From assembly GCF_030936135.1 (NCBI RefSeq), contig NC_082604.1, positions 684,501 through 748,500 of the forward strand: DNA of 64,000 bases, in the 5' to 3' direction. Of the stretch, positions 27,401-36,272 are shown piece by piece; position 1 is the stretch's first letter, and the number at the start of each line of letters is the position of its first letter. The stretch is from Gavia stellata (Eukaryota > Chordata > Aves > Gaviiformes > Gaviidae). The notes under the pieces are model-generated. The model searched no databases and was not told where the DNA came from. It saw nothing but the letters and a program-made list of their open reading frames with translations. Made by a program: the position numbers and the translations under genes.

Positions 27401-29284
27401 GATCCCAAGCTGTGCCTTCACCAGTTGCTCCCCCAGCGTGACAGGCTTCCCTCCTCACGCGAGGTGTTCGCACTGCTGCATGCCATGCCCGTCTCTTGAA
27501 AACCACGACCTGCTCAACTACCCCAGTTACTTTTCTAGGAGTGCTGTGTCTCATGAAACTCACAGCTCTGACATCAAAGGAAAAGAGCAGAATAAATGCA
27601 GAATAAATTATTGGTAAAACAACAAGGCAAATCAGTTCTGAGCCTTCACGTATTCCTTTTCAAGAGATCAGCAAGTTACGTTACCCAGGTAAAACGACTT
27701 GTTCCAACAGCCGTAACTGTGTGGGCCAGGAGCATCTTTAAATATATCTGAGTGCGAGAAGCACCGAGACATCCTCAGAGCCTGTCTTCTATTGGGGGAA
27801 TGCTGAACATGCCACAAAATATGTAGGGAAGTGGATTGTAAAATGTATCTACAATTCTGTATCAGCAGGATGACAGTAATATAAATGTGTGAATTCAGGA
27901 GCAAGCTATCTAAAGTTGCTTCAGAGCATTCTCATTTTCCCACAAACAAAGTAGTGTCACAACAGAGGTAAAGAACAGAGGAGAAGTTTTCGTTTCGGCT
28001 ATTGTCGGAAGGACAAAAAGGGAAAAAAGCTTTCACAGCCTTCAAGGGCACCAAAAAACTTCTCTGATGACAGATACATAAGATACAGTTTAAACATCAC
28101 TCTTCTCCGTATGCATTATCCACTGCCAGCCACTCTATCAAAACCTCCACATACGCTTGCAAGACAACTTGAAAGAAAAATCATACCTTCATAGAAAAAT
28201 GCATTTCAAACCTGAAGGATACAACCAAATTATAGCCATTAAACTCGTTTGAGATCAAATTAGCATCGCTAGATTTGTTAGAAAATGACCACTTAGTGAC
28301 ACCAGAAGGCACTTTTATGCATGGGCTGTACTATGAATTTGCAACTTGCTCCTTGTGCCAAAAAGGTTGTCTTGTTACACACACTGAGCAAGCTTTTTTA
28401 ACCAGTAATAATATGTCTAAGCTTTCAGCAACCGAGATAAATCTTAAATAAGATCTTCAGGAGAAGAGTATTATCAGACCTGGTAGTTCAGCGAGACTTT
28501 TCCTTTCCTTTGAAAAATCTCAATCTCCAAACTAAACCCCCCCCAAATCAGTGGCACAAATGGTCGTTAAGAGAGCTATACTTACATTTGCTTGAACAAT
28601 GACAAAATAATGTGTCTTTTCTTCGTAATTTAGTCTTTCCCGTAGAATACTGCTCCGGACAAAGTGAGAGGAATATCAAAGGTCCTGCTGGAAGTATGAA
28701 AAAGTTAAAACAGTACGATAAAATTGAACATGCTTCAAAGTTAAAACATGTTTCAGATAGGACACAACGAGATGATCGATTGGATGGCACACCAAAATTG
28801 CATATGCTTTCCACATTAGAGATTTTAAAGTCTTCTATGTTTTCTCCCCGCCCAATTTACTCTTTAAGAACCCCACAATAAATAATCTGTACGTAACAGA
28901 ATTCTGATTCTTTGCATATACATTATTACTTCCAACCACAAACTGAAGTCTAACTATCCTGCTTCTTGCAGATTTGCCATGCTGAATTAGCAGCTGTGTG
29001 TTCAGAAAAGCTTTCTCTATTTGTCAGCTGAGAGTTCAGGTCTTCCGTTTCTACGGTTTGGCGTGCCTTCATCTATTTTTTCCCACTATTGTAGAAAGTA
29101 TCAAGTATTAGAGATTAAGAAATCCACGTCACTGTACTTACCTTTTCTTTATTCTGGCTTTCAAGAGGGCAAGGAAGTAGTAAACATGTGGAGAACATTA
29201 AAGCTACACGCATAGGTGCCAGTTCACAGTGGCAGTTATGCACTTGTTCATAAGGTAGTAAATTCAGATTTCACAGTGCCCCGC
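24442..29284. other. Unique AT-rich spacer, middle
   Basis: No gene recognised. It includes a strongly AT-rich stretch with TATA runs at 25,340-25,480, a TTTG run near 26,493-26,512, and a 33-codon open frame with an ideal Kozak context (GCCACCATGG) at 27,398-27,499, which may be chance. Confidence 0.5.
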
Positions 29285-29645
29285 CAGTGAGTAGGCTGGG
29301 GGTGCACAAGAAGCTGGGGGGGTACACACGGTTGGGACAGCTGACCCCAACTGACCAAAGGGATTTTCCATACCATAGGATGTCATGCTCAGCAATAAAA
29401 CTGGGGGGGAGGGTGGCAGGAGGGCCACTGCTCTGGGTCCGGCTGAGCATCGGTCAGTTGGTGGTGAGCAATTCTTTTCATTTGCATCGCTTGTTTTTCT
29501 TGGGTTTTATTTTCCTCTCTCTGTTGTTCGGGTTTTTTTTTCCTTTTTTTTTTTAATTTCTTTTTATTTATTAAACTTTTTATCTCAACTCACAAGTTTC
29601 TTTCTCACTTTTACCCTTCTGATTCTCAACCCCATCCCACCAGAC
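29285..29645 (+). mobile_element. Partial avian ERV LTR in the spacer
   Basis: The stretch resembles the 3' half of a common avian ERVL-type LTR. It has the block GACCCCAACTGACCAAAGGG, a decayed promoter motif (AGCAATAAAACTGG), then a T-rich region, TATTAAACTTTTTATCTCAA, and an ending of CCCATCCCACCAG. The 5' end is not clear and no target duplication was found. The family is identified from memory. Confidence 0.55.
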
Positions 29646-30859
29646 TTTGTTATTACCATCCTGCTAATGACACAATAGATCCTGCCAAACCTACAACCTG
29701 CAAAATGTGAAGACCAACTTAGGCAAGACACGTTCCAGAAATTACAGTCAGCACAGGGAACCAGATGTATCTATCTTGTTCTGTCCTTGCCAGAACTGCT
29801 GGGTGACCTGTCATCAGCCCCAGTGACTAACAGCAAGCAACAATCTCTAATCTGCCTTAGCTGAGATGCAGCTCCTAGGAAAACAGCTCTTTCAGAAAGT
29901 CACGCCTTGTGATTTTGGGAAAGTGTTTCAAGGAAATGTTTTTAACACTCTAGAATGGTAAGACTAAGCATGGGAATCTCACTCCAAGTTCTAGCTCTGT
30001 CACAAATTACCTTTTTCTTTTTTTCTTTTCACCAGAAGCATGGCACTTCTTTCTGAATGCAAGATGAGTTACATGGGCTACACAGACAGCCCAATGAAAA
30101 CTGAGAAATGAGTCATTCCCATCCCCCTTCCTTGGCACTCCAACACTCCTTTCACACTCCCTTCCCTGCCCGCAGGCAGGCCTTACGCAGTCTGCGCAAC
30201 ACGTACAAGAGGATGACTCCACCAGATATTGCCCAAATCATCTCCTATTTGAGTTTGATAGCTCAGCTGCTGCCACAGCCTTTTCTGGCCTTACATGCAG
30301 TCTTGCCCCATTCTGGCCCTCTCAGAAAGCTCCTACAGGGAGTATCTCACTCGCTGCCTTAATCACAACTGACAGACTCCTTAAAACCCTCAAGTTGTTT
30401 CCGTCACTTCGCACATACAGTTAATACGGCCTCTCCTGGCTCCAGTAAAACCATCCACCCTCTGTACCCCCATTTCCCAAAAGCCGGCAGCACAGCATCG
30501 GTGGGGGGAAAGGCACATATCAGAACCTGGGGCTGAGAGAGAGGCACCAACATCTGCCAAAGGGAGCTGCCTCCAACCAGGGCCGCTCCCCACCGAGTTC
30601 TCTGACAACAAAGCCCCGGTGCATGGTCTCACCAGGAGCGAGAAACAGCTTCCACGTCTGGAAAGCCCCCTTTATGAAAGGCTGTCAACAGCGATGGGGT
30701 TGTCCATGAGCATGAGACCCGCTTCAAGGCCTGGGGACAGCAAAGGCACCCGGTCTGTCCCCACCAGAGCATGCCTGCTCCACAGCTTGGAGCCGCCCCT
30801 CGGCGAGGAGGCAACTCTGCCCTCCCCTGGCCTGCCGACAGGCAACACTCACCTCCAGC
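29646..30859. other. Spacer stretch without recognised gene
   Basis: Mixed composition rising in GC to the right. On the minus strand a donor-like GGAG|GTGAGT at 30,854 could end a first exon that starts in the CpG-rich block to its right; no protein is recognised. Confidence 0.35.
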
Positions 30860-31560
30860 TGTCCGGGCTCCAGCTGGGGACCCCCGGGGCAGCAGCAGGA
30901 ACCGCTCTGACCCTGGCTGTGGGGCTGAGCACTCGGGCCCAGGGCTGGCGAGGGCCCCGCCCTCCCCTCCTCCTCCTCAGCCTGCTCAGCCTCTGCCCCC
31001 TCCGGCCCCGCCTCAGGCTGCCTGGGGCTGACAGGCTGCCGCCAGCTCCGCTGATTGGCTCAGCCACGGCCAATGGCGTGGCTGTTGTTGGGTGGGCACA
31101 GGCAGCCCGGGCTCCTCGCCGAGCTGCCCCGTGCCTGCTGCCCCGCTGTGCTGCAGCGCAGTGCTCAGCCGGCCGGGACGCCGGGCCTGGGGGAGAGGGC
31201 CTTCGAGCAGGGCCCTTCGAGCAGGGCCCTTCGAGCAGGGCCCTTGCACCGGGGGCTGTTCGCTCCGCAGCACGAGGCGCGTGCACAGCTCTGCCCTCCC
31301 TGTCCCTGAGTGCTCTCAGGGGTCTGGGCCTGCTCGGGGAGGGGAGAGGGAGCGGGGCAGGAGGGGCGCTCCCTTGGATCTGCTCTGGCGTGGTCAGTCT
31401 CTCCAGAAAAGCAGGTGTGCCTGTGCTGCCAGCCACAGCCCTGGGCAGGAGGAGCTGCGTGATGGGAGCCTCTCGCATCGGCCAGGCCGGCACCTGGCAG
31501 GAGGCAGGGCTCTGCGCTGAGCCCAGGGCCTTCCTCAGGCCTCGCCTTCCTCTGGGCAAT
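30860..31560. promoter_or_regulatory. CpG-rich promoter-like block with two opposed CCAAT boxes
   Basis: The block is far richer in G, C and CpG than the rest of the spacer. It has an inverted CCAAT box (ATTGG, 31054-31058) and a direct one (CCAAT, 31070-31074) 12 bp apart. Open frames on both strands are long only because the sequence is GC-rich. It could drive transcription in either direction, including towards arm B 3 kb to the right. Confidence 0.45.
31199..31244. repeat. 14-bp GC-rich tandem repeat, three units
   Basis: The unit CCTTCGAGCAGGGC is repeated about three times without change inside the CpG-rich block. Confidence 0.85.
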
Positions 31561-32744
31561 GAGGAGGAGAGACACCCCGTCCTGGCGCGGCCCAGGACAT
31601 CCTCCTGTGGCCGGAAGGAAGGACAGAGCCCCCGTCGCTCTCCCCGCGGGGACTGGCCGCTGTCCTTCGCTTCTGTTCCCGAAGCTCCCCCGTGCTGGCA
31701 GGCCCCACAGAACTTCAGGGCCAAGCAAATGCCGGAGCGCTGGGGGCTCCTGGGGCTCAGGGCAGGTTTGGGCATCTCCGAAGCCAAGGTGCGGCTGCCC
31801 CTTTGCTTCTGCAGATGCGGTTATTTGCTGCCCCCTTAGTGGTCAAAACTGCTTCTCTTCATGGCACACGGACTGGACAGAAGCCACTTCCCTGTTAGTC
31901 TGAGAGGACTTCAGGGAAACGAAGTCAAAGCATGCACGCGTGTATGAGGACAATGAAAAGGAGCTGTGTCAAGGTTTTTCTGCTGTTTCAGATCTGAACT
32001 CAGACATTTGTGTGCATCCCAGCACCAAGTCAGGTTTTCTTCCTCCAAGCTGCACAGCTTTTCGCCAGCGAAAGTGAGTTGGGCTGAGATGGTCTTTGGG
32101 ATAACTCGGCTCCTTTCTTTTTTAATTGGGTGCCTACACTTCCCTTTTTTTCAGCAATTTCTTTCTCTCTCCCCCCCTTCCCCCCTTTCAGTTCCACCCT
32201 CTTTCAAAGGTAATTATGATTTGACTTTCTGGACAGATCATCGCATAGGCAGACACAAGATATAAGTATAGGCTGGTCTATACCTTCAGAGCTGTAGGCT
32301 GAGCCATTCTACTCTACTTTTGAAGGCTAGATAGGTATGGGCTATGGGTAGAGTTACTCTTTGCCAGTCATTTTTTCTTTTGGGGTCCTGTGACAGTGAT
32401 GGTAAGGTCATCAGCCTGCAGCTCACTGAAAGAATTTTGATGGCGAATGCTGTTCTGTGTGTTTCATTTTCAATAATCATTGCATTGAGCTAGAATTATT
32501 TCTATGCCATTAGGTGATGGGAATCTTCTTGCACTCGTCTTCTGTTTCCGGATCGCGTCCTGACAGCCATTGTCATTCAGAGCCTTCCCGTCTGTTCCCG
32601 AGAGGAGTGATGGCCACAACATGGAACAACTCCTGTGAGTAATGGCTTCACCAGTAGGCTTGGATTTAGTGAATCCCCATGGACAAAGGGATGTAGCAGG
32701 TGCTCCATCCAAGAATTTTGATGTGCTGACACTCTAGTGTGAAT
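31561..32744. other. Spacer stretch without recognised gene
   Basis: Composition falls from GC-rich to mixed. Short C and T runs occur near 32,160-32,190. No gene or known repeat recognised. Confidence 0.4.
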
Positions 32745-33377
32745 GTGGAGGTGTTTCTTCCTCCTCCTCCTCCTCCTCCTCCTTTTCCTCCTCCTCCGCT
32801 GGTTCTTCATCATCATCATCGTCCTCCTCCTCCCATTCCTCTTACTTCTGTTCTTCCTCCTCCTCCTCTTCCCTCCTCCTCCATCCTTCTCCCTGCTTCT
32901 ATTACCTTCTGTTTTTCTTCCTCCTCTTCCTGTTATGCAGTTATGCTGTTAACACTCCTCTTCCTTACCCTCATCCTCCTGTTCCTTCTGTTCTTTTGCT
33001 TCTTTTTCTTCCTCTTATTCCTCCTCCTCTCTTCCTCTTTCTCTTCCGCCTCATCCTCCTATCCCCCCTCCTACTTTTTCTTCCTTCACCTTCTCCTCCT
33101 CTTCTTCTTATTGCTGTTCCTTTTCCTATTTCTTCTCCTCCTGTTCCTCCTCCACCACCTCGTCTTCCTCCGCTTGCTCATTTCTCATTTTTCTCCTCCT
33201 CCGCCACGTTCTGTTCCTTTTCATCCCATCCTCATCCTATTTTTTCCTCCTCCTTATCCTCATCTTCCTTCTTGTGTTCCTCCTTCTCTTTCTCCTTCAA
33301 CTTTTCTTGCATTTTCTCCTCATCCATTTCCTTTTGTTTCTCCTCATCCTTTCCTTGCATTTTCTCCTGGCCAATTG
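32745..33377. repeat. Polypyrimidine tract abutting the CR1 at arm B
   Basis: About 630 bp in which the plus strand is nearly all C and T, built on CTC, CCT and TTC triplets. Long open frames here are only Leu, Ser and Pro runs and are not genes. Such a tract can form triplex DNA. It ends directly at the CR1 that carries the inverted-repeat boundary. Confidence 0.9.
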
Positions 33378-34363
33378 TATGAGGTTCCACAAGGCCAAGT
33401 GCCGGGTCCTGCACTCAGGTCGTAACAACCCCATGCAACGCTCCAGGCTTGGGGAAGAGTGGCTGGAAAGCTGCCTGACAGAAAAGGACCTGGGGGTGTT
33501 GGTCGACAGCTGGCTGAATATGAGCCAGCAGTGTGCCCAGGTGGCCAAGAAGGCCAACGCCATCCTGGCCTGTATCAGAAATGGTGTGGCCAGCAGGAGT
33601 AGGGAGGTGATCGTGCCCCTGTACTCAGCGCTGGTGAGGCCGCACCTCAAATGCTGTGTTCAGTTTTGGGCCCCTCACTACAAGAAGGACATTGAGGTGC
33701 TGGAGCGTGTCCAGAGAAGGGCGACGAAGCTGGTGAGGGGTCTGGAGCACAAGTCTTGTGAGGAGCGGCTGAGGGAACTGGGGTTGTTTCGCCTGGAGAA
33801 GAGGAGGCTGAGGGGAGACCTCATCGCTCTCCACAACTACCTGAAAGGGGGTTATGGTGAAGTGGGTCTTGGTCTCTTCTCCCATGTAACTAGCGATAGA
33901 ATGAGAGGAAATGGCCTCAAGCTGCGCCAGGGGAGGTTTATACTGGAAAGCACAGGAGGTGTAAGTCTTTACAGACTATTTTTTCTCCTTCACATATTCC
34001 CTTTAAATCATCTCTTCAACTCTTCCCAATAAGTATGTAGCTTTTGAAGATAACAGCTTTATAACAGATTTGAAGAGGTGCTTTTCTCCAAAGCTTTTCT
34101 GCTGTTATCTACATTAGGAAAAATGTCTTTACTGTGAGAATGGTGACACACTGGAATAAACTGCCCAGGGAAGTGGTGGAGTCACCCTCACTGGAGGTGT
34201 TCAAGGAACGTGTGGAGGTGGCATTGCGGGACATGGCTTAATGGGCATGGTGGTGTGTGATGTGTGTTGGGTTTTTTTGTTTGTTTGTTTTTCTTTTTGT
34301 TGATGGTTGGACTTGATGATCTTACAGGTCTTTTCCAACCTTGGTGATTCTGTGATTCTGTGT
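33378..34363 (+). mobile_element. CR1 LINE fragment split by a 165-bp segment, arm B boundary
   Basis: 33378-33946 encodes the C-terminal part of CR1 ORF2 in an open frame ([40 protein letters not shown]), reaching the start of the 3' untranslated region. 34112-34363 is the rest of the CR1 3' end, with the TTGGACTTGATGATCTTACA motif and the terminal ATTCTGTG repeat. Between them lie 165 bp (33947-34111) that are not CR1. The two CR1 parts are collinear, as if one element had been interrupted. The inverted repeat begins exactly at the start of the 165-bp segment. Confidence 0.9.
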
Positions 34364-34587
34364 GTGTGTGTGATTTGTTGCTCATGTAATAAAAGAGTAA
34401 GCAAGTGTACCTAATTCCTCCTAACATGGGCATGACCAGGGTTCCCCCCACAGCCAAGGCCTAAAACTCACCACGGGGCGAAAGTGCGGGTGGACGGAGG
34501 AGTGGGTGGGTGCAGAGGCCGGACGGGCGTGGAGGCAGAAGGGGTCTCCAGCAGAAGCTGAGGGATGACTTTTTCCTGCTGTTGCAG

Positions 34588-34713
34588 CCACCTTTCTCCA
34601 GGAGCGGTCCGGGTCCTGGAAAGGCTGGAGCTGCATCAAGCAGGCTGGGACATATTCAAGCACGTCACTGAGACCAACAGGCAGCAGCAAGAGCTGCAGC
34701 GGCAGCCGCCCTG
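34588..34713 (+). CDS. Unrecognised upstream exon candidate, arm B
   Basis: A 126-nt segment has a good acceptor (pyrimidine tract then TTGCAG) and a strong donor (CTG|GTAAGT). One frame is open across it and reads like a real helical protein segment (AVRVLERLELHQAGWDIFKH). It ends with two bases of a codon; the AG/GT-bounded segment 36199-36272 that contains the MROH start ATG begins with a G, which completes TGG and continues in exactly the frame that reaches the MROH exon 2. So this may be an N-terminal exon of a longer MROH transcript, with the solo LTR inside the intron between them. The chance of a phase match at random is one in three. No homology is recognised. Confidence 0.4.
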
Positions 34714-35254
34714 GTAAGTACCTCCCTGACGCCGGAGAGGGGCTTGCTGGGCACCTGAATTGTCTTTTTGTGGGGGACCTGGCTGGAGAGAGAGGGACCC
34801 CTCTGATGGCTGGCTCTGCCCTTTCCAACCCAGAGTCTGTCCTCCCTTTGCAGAGGCCTGGCACCAAGACGCCTTGCCCCGAGGGGGGAATACCTGTTTA
34901 GGACAGCCAAGGTCTCGCCCCACCTGACTCAGCCCCAGGCTGATCCGCTGCACGGAAGGCAGAAGGGGCAGTATGGAAGAGGAGCAACACAGTAACCGAG
35001 CACTTGGGAACCTACTTGCAGAAGCCCCTCGCCGCTCCCGGCCCACCCGTGCGTAACCACACAGCATCACGCTGCGCCCCTGAAAGTAAGGCTGGGGCAG
35101 GGGAGGGCACCAGCCCGACCTGGACCCTCTCCACAGGCCACTTCTCCGCAGGCTGAGAGCCAGCCCCCCCCACACCTGGGGGCTCCTACGCCTCAGCAGG
35201 AGCTGACGGCCGCAACCCCAGGCCCCCGCAGTCAGTGGCTCGGCCTGGTGCTGG

Positions 35255-35780
35255 TGTTACAGAACATCCTGAAACGCAGGGTCAAAGTAGTGTAAAAGGA
35301 ATGGAAATAATGTGAAGAAGATACTTTGTAATGCGTGCACCTGGTATGTAGACATAAAATTACAGTTAAAAACTGTCTCCACTAACTAACAGTAAGGATT
35401 ACCACAAGGTCGAAGTCTAGGAAAATAGAATAGAGTGCCAAAACTGTTTTAAGGCTGACCTGCCTCATTGTCATGTGAAACCCACACCTCCTAGCTAGAA
35501 AACGCCCCCAACCCAAATAAGCCCCCTCCCCTCTGGGCATGCGTAGGGAATTGGAACTGTATCTGTAAGATGAAGTAAGAAAGGTACTAACCAATAGTTA
35601 GTTAAGGGGTAGGAGCAGTAGGCGTAACTAACATTGTCACCTGTTTTAAATCCCTGTCATGATTTCAGCCCGGGGTGCATGCTGGCTGGAGAGATCCCCC
35701 ACGCACCCGGTGCCGAATGAAGTAATGCCTGCTCTTTAATAGACCAGTGTGAAGGGGTTCCATTCCCGATTTCGGTGACA
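35255..35780 (+). mobile_element. Solo LTR of an endogenous retrovirus, arm B
   Basis: A 526-bp element starts TGTTACAG and ends GGTGACA, and is flanked on both sides by the 4-bp direct repeat CTGG (35251-35254 and 35781-35784). Inside are a TATA-like TTTTAAAT near 35,645 and, about 70 bp further on, a decayed poly(A) signal (GAATGAAG) followed by TAATGCCTGCTCTTTAAT, the usual U3-R-U5 order of a plus-strand LTR. No gag, pol or env is attached. It lies about 0.5 kb upstream of the MROH start codon, in the same orientation. Confidence 0.75.
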
Positions 35781-36198
35781 CTGGCACTGAGGGAGGGAGC
35801 AGGAGGGCGCCCGACCGGGGCTGGGCTGGGCACCCTCCGCCTGTTCGTGCTGCGAGGCCTCAGGGCGAGGGCCCGGGCCTTCCCCTGAGAAGGCCCAGCA
35901 CGGCCCCCAGGGTGGGATGGGCCAGGAGCAGCTGTGCCCCGAGGGCCCAGACAGGCTGGACTGGGGCCCATGAGTGAGTTCAAGTGATGGAGAATGGGGA
36001 AATCCTGCATTTTGGGGCCTGTGGAGATCCGCAGGGTGCTGCGTGTCTGGTCCCCGCCCCGCGGCGTGTCCCCAGCACGTGTCCCTGTGTCACAGCAGCC
36101 CTCTGTGAGGCGCCGCGCCCCACACGGGTGTCACAGTGGGCAGGCTCTATATCTTCCCAAGGGGCTGGTGCTGCCCCAGTTTCTCATGGCGTTTGCAG

Positions 36199-36272
36199 GA
36201 GGAGGACCCAGAGAGAGCAGTGCGTCCATCTGGGGGATCCTGCTGCCCTGAGGAGGATGAGAGCACTCAGAG
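36199..36272 (+). other. Possible full-length first MROH exon (arm B; mirror 13525-13598)
   Basis: The segment lies between TTTGCAG and GTGAGG and is open in the frame of the MROH start codon (RTQREQCVHLGDPAALRRM). If the upstream exon at 34588-34713 is spliced to it, the protein gains an N-terminal extension and the ATG at 36,257 becomes internal. Otherwise 36,257 is the start, and an upstream out-of-frame ATG at 36,187 would lie in the leader. Confidence 0.4.

Noticed and set aside
30619-31839. A 406-codon frame in the CpG-rich block
   Set aside because: Overlapping long frames exist on both strands because stop codons are rare in GC-rich DNA; composition is Ala, Arg, Pro, Gly with no recognisable domain.
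32739-33425. Long Leu/Ser/Pro frames in the polypyrimidine tract
   Set aside because: C/T triplet repeats cannot form stop codons, so the frames are automatic.
35635-35780. A 146-bp element with inverted ends TGTCACC and GGTGACA
   Set aside because: No target duplication at these ends. The 526-bp LTR model with CTGG on both sides and the TATA to poly(A) order explains the sequence better.
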